Assembly: GCA_003427395.1 (NCBI GenBank)
Contig: BFEA01000191.1
Location: 240,284-265,100 of the forward strand
Source: Chara braunii
Taxonomy: Eukaryota > Streptophyta > Charophyceae > Charales > Characeae
Reading direction: 5' to 3'
Length of the DNA: 24,817 bases
The notes under the pieces are model-generated. The model was not told the DNA's origin and searched no databases. It saw only the letters and a list, made by a program, of their open reading frames with translations. Positions 10,278 through 21,473 of the stretch are shown in pieces. Each line of letters opens with the position of its first letter. Position 1 is the first letter of the stretch. A program made the position numbers and the translations under genes.

Positions 10278-11104
10278 CGGAGGCGGCCGGATTGTTCGTT
10301 ACTGAACGAGGCCATGTTTTCGTGTCGAGGTTGTCGTCACGAAACATCCGGCGCTCACGCCGAAGAAACGCCATCGTCATTGCAGCGAGCGGCGCAGGCG
10401 TTCTCCATCGCGCGCACGCAACATGTGCATTCTTCGTTCTGGAGCCCGCGGATGTTGCGCGCACAGTCCTGACATTTGTCGTGCAGAATGCGATATCGCA
10501 TCCCTCACGACCAGCGCCAAGAGCGCGCGCTCAACGTCCATGGCCTCTATGGTGGATCATGTGCACGTTGTGTGCGCGGGATGGAGACGACAACGACTCT
10601 CCAGGGATTGACGCCATAGTCTCTTCGGGGAGGGAGGCTCAAGTGTTGCAGCGAGAACACGAATACGGAACGACGACCCCCTCCTGTTTATGAATACCTT
10701 ACCTCTCACTGCACGCCACGTGGACGGCGGACATCCTTCCCACCGTGGCCACCGCGCGGCGCTTAGTACCAACAGCGGTTGCGCGCAGCCCATGCGTCTC
10801 CTTTGTGATAACCAACCTCTAATCTCTTTGTTGAGAATAGCAAACGAGCGAGGGAAGTATTTCGAAGGGGTTTCGTGTTCCGCTGGGAATAGGCGGTTTC
10901 GTGTTTGCCTCGACCGCGCGGGAGTGGTTTGCAATGTCCAGCTTGTGATCAACGACAATTTTTCTTCAATGCCAAGCCAAATAAGAGTCGTGGGGGCGGT
11001 CGCGTGGAACGAATGAGAGAGAAGCAGAACGGGACACACAAACCGTGTGCCCTGATGTCCACGTCATCCGTTCCCGCCGTCCCAGCCACTTGCGACATGT
11101 GGCA
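10278..11104. other. No gene seen
   Basis: Moderately GC-rich DNA with short overlapping frames on both strands and no similarity to the cassette genes. None of the frames shows a recognisable motif or a clear start context, so I leave them unannotated. Confidence 0.45.
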
Positions 11105-11514
11105 CGATATGATGATAATGATGACGACGGTGATGAACACGATGATAGTGACGATTACGGTGGTGATGTTGATCTGGGCGACGATGTCGCTGACGATGAT
11201 GACGATGTTGATGACGATGATGATGTCGATGATGATGTTCGTGATGATGATGATTGTGATGACGACGATGATGATGACGACGATGATGATGACGACGATG
11301 ATGACGATGTCGATGATGGCGATGACAACGAAGAGGACGATGGTGGTGATTTTGATGACGGCGACGATGTCGCTGATGATGATGATGTTGTTGATGACGT
11401 TGATGATGTTGATGATGATGTCGATGATGATGACGATGTTGATGACGTTGACGAGGTTGATGATGATGTTGTTGATGATGATGATGATGTTGATGAAGAT
11501 GATGATGATCACGA
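11105..11514. repeat. GAT-rich trinucleotide tract
   Basis: About 400 bp built from GAT, GAC and GTT triplets, giving runs of Asp, Met or His in the possible frames. It ends exactly at the N gap, so the true array is probably longer. The long reading frames through it are an effect of the lack of stop triplets in this simple sequence. Confidence 0.9.
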
Positions 11515-12459
11515 NNNNNNNNNNNNNNNNNNNNNNNNNNNNNNNNNNNNNNNNNNNNNNNNNNNNNNNNNNNNNNNNNNNNNNNNNNNNNNNNNNNNNN
11601 NNNNNNNNNNNNNNNNNNNNNNNNNNNNNNNNNNNNNNNNNNNNNNNNNNNNNNNNNNNNNNNNNNNNNNNNNNNNNNNNNNNNNNNNNNNNNNNNNNNN
11701 NNNNNNNNNNNNNNNNNNNNNNNNNNNNNNNNNNNNNNNNNNNNNNNNNNNNNNNNNNNNNNNNNNNNNNNNNNNNNNNNNNNNNNNNNNNNNNNNNNNN
11801 NNNNNNNNNNNNNNNNNNNNNNNNNNNNNNNNNNNNNNNNNNNNNNNNNNNNNNNNNNNNNNNNNNNNNNNNNNNNNNNNNNNNNNNNNNNNNNNNNNNN
11901 NNNNNNNNNNNNNNNNNNNNNNNNNNNNNNNNNNNNNNNNNNNNNNNNNNNNNNNNNNNNNNNNNNNNNNNNNNNNNNNNNNNNNNNNNNNNNNNNNNNN
12001 NNNNNNNNNNNNNNNNNNNNNNNNNNNNNNNNNNNNNNNNNNNNNNNNNNNNNNNNNNNNNNNNNNNNNNNNNNNNNNNNNNNNNNNNNNNNNNNNNNNN
12101 NNNNNNNNNNNNNNNNNNNNNNNNNNNNNNNNNNNNNNNNNNNNNNNNNNNNNNNNNNNNNNNNNNNNNNNNNNNNNNNNNNNNNNNNNNNNNNNNNNNN
12201 NNNNNNNNNNNNNNNNNNNNNNNNNNNNNNNNNNNNNNNNNNNNNNNNNNNNNNNNNNNNNNNNNNNNNNNNNNNNNNNNNNNNNNNNNNNNNNNNNNNN
12301 NNNNNNNNNNNNNNNNNNNNNNNNNNNNNNNNNNNNNNNNNNNNNNNNNNNNNNNNNNNNNNNNNNNNNNNNNNNNNNNNNNNNNNNNNNNNNNNNNNNN
12401 NNNNNNNNNNNNNNNNNNNNNNNNNNNNNNNNNNNNNNNNNNNNNNNNNNNNNNNNNNN
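11515..12459. other. Assembly gap (945 N)
   Basis: An unbroken run of N. It follows a simple repeat, a usual place for an assembly to break. Sequence on the two sides cannot be assumed to be at the stated distance. Confidence 0.98.
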
Positions 12460-13250
12460 GGTTCTCCACCCTCACCCCTGGAAAGTACAAACTGCCCCCC
12501 GCCGACACCTGAGACCCCCTCCACCGGGGCCCGCGAACCCGAAGACACGAACGCGAGGGGCCCGGAACAAGGGCCCGTTTTCCAATGACGTCCGGGAAGG
12601 GCCAGCCCGTAGGGACGTTTTTGTCACATTTCGATGCACCAGGCCCCCCTCCCGACAATTTCGACGTGCAGTCACCGTTCGATGCGCGGATCGAACAGCC
12701 GCGAGTCGGCGTGCGGACCCTGCACGGAAATTCGTATGGAAGGCCCAAGGGGGCCTCGTGTCCCGCGCGCCTACAAATACGAGCGGCGCCCTGGGCATTG
12801 ACGATGCGTTTTGCGTTTTTTGCTGGGGAGATGCTGCCCGACAGAAGCCACGCACCGCCACTGTCGTCAACAGCTGGCGCGCCATAGCTGGCAAAACCAT
12901 TCTTCACCGCGCACGTTTCGTGGCACCGACGCACCCCACATGCCCTCGCATGTCCCTCCGCCTACCAAGTCGCTGTCCACATCATATTCGACGTCGCTCC
13001 CGATCTCCTTTCTCGGAAGGCGCGACCGCCACCCCACGCAGCACCCCAGCAAACGCGAAGTGCACGCCCAAAGGTGGACAGAGTGTCGTCACGACAAACG
13101 CCGGGGTTCGCGCTCATCTTCACTCGGCAGTTCCACACGGCGAGTGTGCACGCAGTCGGGATGTATGTTTGCATGAGCGCGCGTGCGGGGGAGGTTTTTT
13201 GTGACGAGATGCTCGCGCAGATCGAAAGATTTTGTGGCTGCATGTGTGCG
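12460..13250. other. GC-rich stretch, no gene seen
   Basis: GC-rich DNA after the gap with frames on both strands but no recognised domain. The long frames that seem to extend from here into the gap depend on the N run and are not supported. Confidence 0.45.
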
Positions 13251-13308
13251 GGAAGGCGTGTGTGTGTGTGTGTGTGTTTGTGTGCGATTGTGTGTTTGTG
13301 CGTGCTTC

Positions 13309-13340
<32 letters not shown>

Positions 13341-13540
13341 CGAGTGCGTGTTCCTTTGTGTTTGTGTTTGTATTGAAGTGTGTGCCACACACGCGAGGCA
13401 GGATCGTGCGCACTTCTGTACACGAGGGGCGTGTGTGTGCGGGCGCCGTGTGTCGGCGCGTGTGTGTGTGCGTGTGTGTGCCTGTCTGTGCATATGTGTT
13501 CGCGTGCGTGTGTGTTCACGTGCGTTTTCCGTGGGGAGAT
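13251..13540. repeat. TG-rich dinucleotide tract
   Basis: A long interrupted TG repeat, with uninterrupted runs near 13259-13277 and 13311-13339. Translations give Val/Cys or Thr/His-rich peptides that carry no information about a gene. Confidence 0.9.
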
Positions 13541-13789
13541 GCGCGCGAACGTGCGCGGTCAGGGACGAACGCCATGGTTCGCCCTTCAATTCCGCTTGGG
13601 TGTGGATGTGTAAGGACGTGTGAGGAGAGTATCAACAAACGATTGCGCTCGTGCTGTACTCAAGTGGCGAAGCACGGAAGCTCGGATCGAACACTCGGCG
13701 GCCAATAACGAAACACAACGTCATCGTGAGCACTTGCCATACCTGATTGGTTTTGTGTGCTGTCCCAATGTCATGTCCGCTGATCTGCC

Positions 13790-14420
13790 CAATGGATGAT
13801 CAATCGAAACACGCGGTGGCAATATCGACACAGCAAACGCATCCATCGACCAATCGCGAAACACGATTAGATCACTCGCGATCGAATGATTGGTCGTGTC
13901 TGTCGTGTCGACGTTACCACCGCGTGTGTGTTATTCAATCTGTCGTGTGTGTTCAGATCACTCGTGATCTGATGGTCGATCAGATCCATGGCAATATGTA
14001 CACCACACACGTGATGAACCGACCCATCACGAAACGCAAGCCGACCACTCGCGATCGGGTGATAGATGCTGTTTGCTTCCCCAACAACAACGCCGCCGAT
14101 CTGCCCGACGGATGATTAACCAATGCACGAGGCGACAACGCATCCAACCGACCAATCGTGAAACGACAGAAGATTACTTGCGATCGGATGATTGATCGTG
14201 TGTGTTGCACCGAAGATCAACCCGCCAGCGAGCGACCTGTTTATTTACGCACCTGACAGTCCTCGACCGAACCGTCGATCGGTCAGGAAATCTGCCAGGA
14301 TCAACTGATTGGTCGACAACTTGGTTGGCGATTGCTCTGCTGGTTGATCAACCACCACACCAACCGCCAACCGAGCAGCCGATCAACCAATCGACTGTTC
14401 TGTGCTAATTGATCCTGGAG
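13790..14420. repeat. Degenerate repeat rich in CGATC, ACCAATCG and GATTGG
   Basis: Related segments of about 65-115 bp occur near 13841-13905, 13954-14070 and 14139-14207. They share ACCAATCG or ACCCATCACG, GAAAC and a CGATC-GGATGAT-like block. The last part, about 14305-14397, is an imperfect inverted repeat centred near 14351. No gene is visible; this looks like an eroded minisatellite. Confidence 0.5.
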
Positions 14421-14776
14421 AATGATCGCGGAGAATCCTCAAGGCAAATGATCATATGCACGATCGAAACCGGCAAACGAAACGCACAACCGATCGGAAA
14501 AACGTCGATCCCGATCTTCGAACGAATAAAAAGCACTTCGTCACAATCTTGTTGCACATTGAGCCTCGTATAACATCGAACCATGCTGACCACGGAACTT
14601 GGCTCCACATCAAACCTCGGCGGGCGTCGAACCTCGTCGGCGTCGAACTTTGGAGGACGTAGGGTCATCGAACGGTGAACGTTGAGCACCCACCACCCCA
14701 CGCGTCGCCGGCATTGTTCTCGAGATCGGAACGTGGCCGTTCCAACCGAACAGATCGCGCAATCAAACACCGGAAG
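14421..14776. other. No gene seen
   Basis: Unique-looking sequence between two repeat regions. Short GAACCTCG-like repeats occur around 14610-14650. Nothing else is supported. Confidence 0.4.
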
Positions 14777-15312
14777 AAGTTGGGATCCCAGCGAGCTTGT
14801 GCAGCTGTTCGAACACGCTTCTCAACCCCGGTGCGCAACCACAGCCAGGGACGTGGAAAATTAGAAGTCCGTCGGGATCCGAACTTCAAGAAATTGCTGG
14901 ATGGTGAGTTTGGCAGACACGTGTTCGTCTCCCATGCAATTTTGCCAAGTTCGGATCCTGGCGAACTTCATGCAGCTGTTTGAACACGCTTCGCAACCCT
15001 GGTCCCCAACCACAGCCTGGGACGTGTAAAAATTGGAAGTCCGCCGGGATCCGAACTTGAAGAAATTGCTGGACGGCGAGTTCGACAGACAGGTGTATGT
15101 CTCCCACGCAATTTCGCCAAGTCCGGATCCCGGCGAACTTCATGCAGCTGATCGAACACGCTTCGCAACCCCGGTCCGCAACCACAGCCTGGGACGTGCA
15201 AAAATATGAAGTCCGTCGGGATCCGAACTTCAAGAAATTGCAGGACGGCGAGTTTGGCAGACAGGTGTGTCTCTCCCACGTAATTTCGCCAAGTTCGGAT
15301 CCCGGCCAACTA
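14777..15312. repeat. 172-bp tandem repeat with alternating palindromes
   Basis: Three units starting at 14777, 14947 and 15119, with a fourth beginning at 15291. The period is 170, 172 and 172 bp. Each unit holds one forward palindrome at its start (14777, 14947, 15119, 15291) and one reverse palindrome 88-90 bp later (14865, 15037, 15209). Shared blocks between them include GAACACGCTTC, CAACCACAGCC and AAGAAATTGC. As a result the palindromes occur about every 86 bp with alternating orientation. Confidence 0.85.
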
Positions 15313-15372
15313 CAGGTTCCTGCTGGCCTGCGGATCCAAACCTCTATCGCACTATTCCTTGCACACTCGTCG

Positions 15373-16297
15373 AGTCCAAACCTCGGCGAACCTCGGATCC
15401 GTGATAATGCAAAGTCCGCCAGGATCCGGACTTCTACTGCACTCGCACAGACGTCAAGTTCGCACCCTGGCGACTTCGCTTGTCTCAATGTGCGGGTTCA
15501 GAACGCGGGTTTCTCACAACTTTGTATTTGAAAAAATGTGTAGCCCGCCAGTTGATTCTCTCCCACGCGGTCTCAAGAAGTTCGGATCCCGGCGAATACC
15601 CTCCCGTGGATCCGGACCTCGTGTGGCAAGTTTGGACCCTGACGAACTTCGCGTCGCGCATGGTGTGGGTACTGACTGTGTCCTTTCTCGCGAACGGGTG
15701 TTTGCCATAACTTTTATTTCGCAAAGATGCGAAGTCTGCCGGGATCCGTACTTCTCGTGCAAAGGTTCCTCGTCCCATCGTCGGGTTCCCCTGCTGGGCC
15801 GTGGATCCGAACCTGTTGTCTTCATTTCGCAATGCATGTGGCAGGAGATGTTCCTTTCACAAGTTCGGATCCCGGCAAATTTGCCAAGTTCGGATCCCAA
15901 CGAATTTGAGTTGTCTTCCTTTCGCAATGCATGTGGCAGGAGATGTTCCTGCTGGCCCGTGGATCAGAACCTGCCGTGCACGGTTCCTCAGACAATCGTA
16001 AATTTCGGATCACGGTGGACTATGGATTCTATAAAATGCAAAGTCCGCTGAGATCTGAACTTTCCGTGCACGGTTCGTCGGAAAACCGTCGACTTTGGAC
16101 CCCGACGTGCTTCACCTTTCGGGTGATGCGGGTTCTGACTATGGACTTCCTGGCGACCGGTGGATTGCCACAACTTTTCATTCGTGCGAAATTAAAGTCC
16201 GCATGGACCCAACTTCTTGGCAGTTTTGGACGTCGGGTTTGGGAGACAGCTTCGTCCTTCCCACGCAGTCTCGCCAAGTTCAGATCCAGGCGAACAT
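15373..16297. repeat. 22-bp palindrome family, cluster 2 beyond the tandem units
   Basis: Forward copies lie at 15456-15476, 15578-15599, 15628-15649, 15861-15882, 15886-15907 and 16276-16297, with poorer ones at 16001-16022 and 16091-16112. Reverse copies lie at 15412-15433, 15732-15753, 16041-16062 and 16195-16215. A degenerate trace is visible near 15373-15392. The two copies at 15861 and 15886 are almost head to tail. Copies here vary more than those in cluster 1, which suggests greater age. Confidence 0.75.
15829..15951 (+). repeat. Direct duplication about 94 bp apart
   Basis: The segments 15829-15857 and 15923-15951 are nearly identical (TTCGCAATGCATGTGGCAGG followed by AGATGTTCCT). 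The interval between them contains the two adjacent palindromes at 15861 and 15886. A local duplication including the palindrome is the simplest explanation. Confidence 0.7.
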
Positions 16298-16629
16298 GTC
16301 ATAGGGCGTGTTTGCGGCTGGCCTGCGGGCTGGTAGATGTGAACATCGACGAAGCCGACCACCCGAAATCGGATCTTGGGGCATACAATGCGTCTAATGC
16401 CATGGGTCGCACATCGCGAGACATGACGCGTTTACGAGTGTCTCCGTGCCCGTGTGTGTCGTCGGGCATATGCGCGTGGTGTGCAGGTTGCGTGATGGAG
16501 GGGACCTTCTCGACACCACGCATCTTCGAGTCGATCTTCTCGAGACCACAGGCTATGAGTGCCGAGATGCACATTCGCTTAGCAAAACCTTTTCGTCCTT
16601 GTGCGAAATCCGTGTAGCATTTCAACAGT

Positions 16630-17658
16630 GTGACGACGATCCACGGAGCGACCGCAGAGGACTTCGACGAGGACCCATGGATGACCGTTGTTCCGTGCAG
16701 GGACGCGCATCTTGACGACTGGGGCGAGGGCAATTGGGCTAGTATGGAGAGTCGCTGCCCTTGGGCAAGCCAGTACAAGTTCGCGAATATGTTGGAGTTC
16801 GGGGACCTCATCCCACTGCCTGACGCCGTCCTCGGACATAAGTTCTTGAACCATATGCGGAAAGCACTAAGCTGCATTAGTTGTTATTTCAGCCGCCTCG
16901 AGTGCCACAACCTCAGGTCGTCGCCACGAACTTGGGGTGGCTCGCGGAAACAAGAGTTGGTGGACTGCGCTCGTCGCTGCTTGTTCCTTGACTAGTACCC
17001 GCTCCGTTGCCTCGGGATTTCTCCACGAGCTGTGTCGTCCTGCTGTGTGCGGTTGACTGTGTCCGGATCGGATTTCGTCAGAGTTCTGTGTGTCGCTGCT
17101 TCGAACAAGAGCAGGAAACTCGTCGACGCAGTTGTGCTCGTGTCGTGCAACGAGGTTGTGATTGAAGGGTCCAAATTCGTGCCGATGCGTGGGCCTGAAC
17201 GTGTGGATGGGTGGCCAGTTTTGGTGATAGCAGGTCAAGTTTGAAACTATTCATTGTTTCGTGAGGTTGAGGAGAAAGCGGCTGACATACGGGACTGCAT
17301 AGGAAACTCCTTGGCACGACCGGGGGTGTTTGTTAGGATGAAATACATGTCCGGTTTTTCGGAGATTGCATCGGTCGACGAACCGCAGACCCTCGTCTAC
17401 GGATCGTCACTGAATGCTTTGTTTGGCTTCGGTTCACGACGTCGTCCCGGAGGATCCCCAAATGTCGCCGCATCCGAACCGGTCTTTAGTCCTTCTGTTT
17501 TAGGGAAAAGAACGGCGAGAGACGAGATGCGGTTGTGTTGCCTAACATGTCAGATTTGTAGGACTGTAGAGAAGTGTGAGACTCCGCGGTTGCTGGTACA
17601 CGCTGCACCGCGCGCTTGTCGTGCAAATCCCTGGTTGTCGTTCGGTTCAGTGACATGA
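16630..17658 (+). pseudogene. Gene A2: broken copy of the cassette A gene
   Basis: One reading frame carries the whole relationship to A1 but has TAG at 16993-16995 and TGA at 17242-17244. Shared blocks include WMTVVP, CPW, YKFA, SPRTW, KQELVDCA, then after the first stop YPLR, GSDFVRVLCVA, LVDAVVLVSCN, and after the second stop FVRMKY, EPQTLVYGSS and NALFGFGS. The first stop stands where A1 has Val in FLEVYPLR. No good ATG precedes the conserved part; the frame is open upstream to a possible acceptor GTGTAG near 16612-16617. The tail after the A1 end point is longer (to 17658) and includes a Cys-rich stretch CCLTCQIC. Two internal stops make it a likely pseudogene. It lies upstream of B2 on the same strand, as A1 does relative to B1. 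Confidence 0.75.
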
Positions 17659-18639
17659 CGAAAGTCATGTTGGACGTTCGTCTCTAACGCCGTCTCCTGC
17701 CATGTCATGCCCCGACGAAGTTCGGATCTTGGCGAACTTCACGTTCTGGCCTCTCCATTAATTTGTCTCTGATGTCATTGGCGTCGGGCGGGCCGCAGGA
17801 AAGACCTATCACCGCGGAAGGATCTGCCCGTAACCGGTTTTCGCCCGTCCACCATCAACATGTGCCAAACAGTCGGTCACTGTCGTAGCGAGATGCCAAA
17901 AGCACTCTTAGAGATCCCCGTCGCCAGGTCGCGCGAGCTGCGCGTTTCCTGAAACCCGTTGGAGATCCCGGTTGGCGGGCCCTCTTGTTGGAGATCCCAT
18001 TGGCACCGTGCTAGGACACCTTGTTAGGACCCCAACTTTTTGTCTGTCTCTCTTGCAGCCTCCTGAAGTTCGGATCCCGGCGAACTTCCTGTGATGCCTG
18101 TGTATTGAACGGGCGCTGGGCTTGATGATCCCCCGTGGATTGCGCCACGAGTCAAACCCTGATCCACAACTGCTCCTCCAGGGACTCATACAATGTTTTC
18201 GCGGCTGCTCGTTCGAACTTGGCTCCATCCAATGCCAAGCTGCGCATATCAGAAGAAGTTCGGATTTCGGCGAACTTGTCCTTCTCAAGCGGCCTTTTGT
18301 GTTAGTGCGGCCTTTCCGGGTCGTGATTCAGTCCAATCTGTGTTTGCCTGACGCCGTCTCTGCCTGTCGCATTTTCCTGAAGTTCGGATCCTGGCGAACT
18401 TCACGTTTCGGTGGGTGCGTTGGTTTGGCTTCGGACAGGCACTTTTAGTACGGATCTCGGCGAACTTCGCATCCTTAACTGTCCGGGTTCCTATTTCTAA
18501 ACGGAGGACACTGCATCGTCCAACGCGTCACCACCCGTCCATTCCCGATCAGGTGGACATCCGTGTTCCGGAAAAACCGACGTGGTTGTCGCCCGGCTGC
18601 ATGAAGCGTGTGCCCTTATAAAGAATGATCTCGTTGCAG
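17659..18639. other. Spacer between A2 and the B2 region with five forward palindromes
   Basis: No gene is seen. Forward-orientation 22-bp palindromes occur at 17718-17739, 18066-18087, 18256-18277, 18380-18401 and 18446-18467, all on the same strand. Between them are short repeats of GGAGATCCC near 17950-18000. A TATAAAG sequence lies at 18617-18623, about 220 bp before the first frame of the next coding region; it could be a core promoter element but overlaps the possible intron donor described next. Confidence 0.6.
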
Positions 18640-18844
18640 GTAAGAGGTCATTGCTGGTCTTCTCGTTAGAAGTTCGCGGGATCCGAACTTCGAGGTCCTC
18701 GGATAGCGTCATGTGACCGACGTGTTGAGGTCAAGGTGTGCCTCCTCTGTTTTTCGCCTTCGTTGTGCTTTGTCTGCGATTTGATGCTCGCTGGTGTTTT
18801 ATTTGTTTTCTGTTGTCGTCCGCTGACAATATTTCTTCGTCCAG
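18640..18844 (+). other. Possible intron upstream of the B2 region
   Basis: The donor CAG/GTAAGA at 18637-18645 fits the eukaryotic consensus. The acceptor is CTTCGTCCAG with AG at 18843-18844, preceded by a T-rich stretch and a branch-like CTGAC. Length would be 205 bp. A single reverse palindrome with one base missing (18670-18690) lies inside it. Coding in the 18876 frame starts just after the acceptor. No transcript evidence is available from sequence alone. Confidence 0.4.
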
Positions 18845-18875
18845 GGGCGAAGGGGAGCCTGCAGCGACCTCCGGG

Positions 18876-19605
18876 ATGGGATCTGGGAAAGATTCTACAA
18901 AACGGTCGTTTACGACCTCGAGGACGTGGTCTAACCACGCTAGGTCAAAATGGTTCGTGGACTGATGCTGTGCTGATGCTACGAACCCAATCCAACAGCC
19001 ATGTGGTCCTGTGATCTTCGTCGAAGCCAATAAGCGCCGCCGGGTTCTGGGGGCTGTCTTGCGGTGGGAGAATGCGAAAGGCAGTCGTCGACGGTCTTAC
19101 ATGAAAAATGTGTACGGTTCGAAGGGGAACGTCGTCGCCGGTGCCAAGGGGGCAGTTCTCGACATGTGTCTGTTCGAGGGGTTCGGAGCGGGTGCTGTGA
19201 ACACCCCGTTCTACAACGACCTCCGGCGGCAATGCGGGTTTGTTTTGGGTCGAGATTTCTTCAACCTGTTGTAGGACAAGGGCATCGCCCTCGACGTCCC
19301 TTGCGAAGTCGGTCCCGACCTGGAACTGTCAATGCCCTTGCAGCCGTGCGGCGGTTGTGAGTCGAGCGGGGCAGCGGGGGGAGGTGGGGGATCTGGGTTC
19401 CGGGAGGCTACACATGTGCAGCGGGAGGATGCCAGAGGTCAGTTTGACGACAGCGAAGATGAGGTGACACCGCGTCCGCTGTTTTCGCCGTCGAGGGAAA
19501 GAGACAAGTTCGTGCTGACCATACCTGGGGTCCGGCAACAGACTGCAGCGGATCCTAGAGAAGAGGGAGTCCTGTGGGGGGTTGACTTGGAGCCCGCCGA
19601 GGGCC
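18876..19605 (+). pseudogene. Unrecognised upstream reading frame, possible 5' part of B2
   Basis: One frame starting at ATG 18876 (MGSGKDSTKRS) runs towards B2 but is broken by TGA at 18963-18965 and TAG at 19272-19274. The middle piece has a compact, protein-like composition (FVEANKRRR, RRRSYMKN, GAVLDMCLFEGFGAGAVNTP, RDFFNLL). The last piece is a Gly-rich and acidic linker ending near DDSEDEVTPRPL. It would join the B2 frame if a one-base shift occurs at the G6 run 19576-19581. It could be the true N-terminus of B2 or a separate small gene that has decayed. I do not recognise a domain, and copy 1 has no counterpart. Confidence 0.4.
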
Positions 19606-19917
19606 ATGGCGCGGAAGGCGGCGGAAGGCGAGGCCGTGGGCGGGGAGGGAGCGCAGGGCACTCCCCAAAAAAAGAGGGGAGAATGTCAAGAAGAGTTGGT
19701 GGGCTCTTCGAAGAAACAAAAGACCAAGACCCCGAGGACTGCGGGAGAGAAATGGAAGGGGAGGGGGGTGGAAGAGGGTCACCCGGGTAGCAAACGTCCA
19801 GCTTCGAAACATAAACAGCCTGAGTCGGGACCTTCTTCACCACGGCCTACCATCGACGTGGACGCCGGGTACTTCCTGGAGTACAAAGACGGCATCAAGA
19901 TAAGGCAGGAGTTTGAG

Positions 19918-20286
19918 ATCAGCCCGGCTCAGATCGTTGACATAAGGGAGTGGGAGGATCTTTACAACCAGCGGTCGCTAGATCCCGTCCTCGTGGAAAC
20001 GATAAGGAAAGCAATGCGGTCTGCGTTCGAAAATAAAGAACAGACGTACGAGTTGCCGGTCTTCAAGCGCGCACCACTGGGGCTTCAAAAACCAACTCCT
20101 GGGACCAAGGCACAACGTCTGAAACCAGAGGAGTGGAAGGATGAGATGGCGGGAGAATACTACTACTACGCGGTGTGCGGGCAGCACAACGCGGCTGCAG
20201 CCAGGTCGCTGCTCGGCAGCGAGGTGGCCAAGAAGTACAATTTCGAGCGGTGGCCGGCACGGATGGTGTACTTTTTTTACGATGAC
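19918..20286 (+). other. ParB/sulfiredoxin-like domain in B2
   Basis: The segment follows the usual order of this fold: a strand (EISPAQIVDI), a YNQRSLD block like the N-x-R-x4-D of ParB, a helix (VLVETIRKAMRSA), a strand (ELPVF), then YYYYAVCGQHNAAAARSLLG, the counterpart of the G-x-[RH]-R-x3-A motif, and a final strand WPARMVYF. The key site reads CGQHNAAAA (20176-20202), with His kept but the following Arg replaced by Asn. In bacterial ParB this motif binds CTP; related domains include nucleases and sulfiredoxin. No HTH could be assigned with certainty, though the LSVQAMVQLVK block downstream is a weak candidate. Identification is by pattern, not by search. Confidence 0.5.
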
Positions 20287-21473
20287 TTCGAAGGGTATTT
20301 TCTTGTTAGTTCACAGGACAACAAGAAGGACCTGAAAGCGCCTCCCAGACAGCTCAAACTTTCTATGAAAGACATTCGATGGCAGTGGAAGCATGACGGT
20401 TGCCCGAGAGCTGTGATGGGGAACCCTAGCGGGAAACAAGATCAGGTTCGGGCTTGGCGTAAGTTTTGTACAACGGAGCTCCATAAGGCGCCTCAAAATA
20501 GCTTGTGGCTTCTCGCGGATCAAAAGGAAGAGGAGGCCATTAAGAAGCAAAATGTTGCCCTGCGTTCTTACTTACCTCTGGCGATGGCCGGGGAAAATGT
20601 ATAGAAACTGGCTGTGGAATTTTTCAAAAAATGGGAGACGGGCAGATTGCTGAGCCACGATGGGGCGAAGTGGACTGTCAAAAAGAAGAAGTTCAAAAGT
20701 GTAAAGCCTGGGGTCACCTACATCCTCAACGACAAATTGGGCAGAACGGAGGTGGTGTACAACGTCCCCGTGGACCCGCCGAATAAAAAGGGCAAAAAGG
20801 AGAAAGAGCAGGGCGATTGGTTCGTGCAAGTGCCAGACCCGGACGCGCATTGTTGGAAAGCAATGGAATCACTCACAGACAATGAGAAGTGTCGCGTCCT
20901 GAAAAAGGTGCTTGCTTGCGAGGTCGTTTGGGTCCAGGCCGGCTCCCCGTCGTTGGCGAAGTTGGGAAAGCTCAGCGTGCAGGCCATGGTTCAGCTAGTG
21001 AAGTGCGACCGCGTGCTGGTCCGGTTGTGGAATTACTACCAATTCAAGCACGAGAAGAGGCCGGACGCGGACTGGATCCAAAGGTACCTTTCCTGAAATC
21101 GAGGTCTGCCGTGTTCAAGAAGTTTGAAGGTCAGGGATTGGATGACGAGTTGTGGGATAACAGCAGGAAACACGTTTCCGACTCGGCGCTGTCCAAGGAC
21201 TGCCCGCCATACATGGGTTGCGACGAGGACAACTCGATTGAGGTGATGGAGAAGTTGGCGGGCCACAAGAAGTTGTTCGTCGACTGGAGAAACAAGGTTC
21301 TCTCCATGTTGAACGGAAGCAGACTGAAGAGCCGGGAAGTCGCACTTGCTGAAGGCGTCGTTCACATTAAATGGAAAGACACGAGGGACGTGACATCCAT
21401 CGCGCCGTTCGCCAATGACCCTTTAGAGGCGGACATCAGGGGCGCAGAGCTGAAGGAGGCAGTGGTTGCCACA

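Noticed and set aside
10905-13204. Very long open frames on both strands across the N gap
   Set aside because: Most of each frame is N; the rest is GAT repeat or GC-rich DNA without stops. No support for a gene.
13089-13708. Cys/Val-rich and His/Thr-rich proteins in the TG tract
   Set aside because: They are translations of a dinucleotide repeat in several frames, with no other coding sign.
14777-16297. CRISPR-like array of short palindromic repeats
   Set aside because: Copies occur in both orientations, spacing is irregular outside the 172-bp units, the intervals are themselves repeated, and no cas genes are present.
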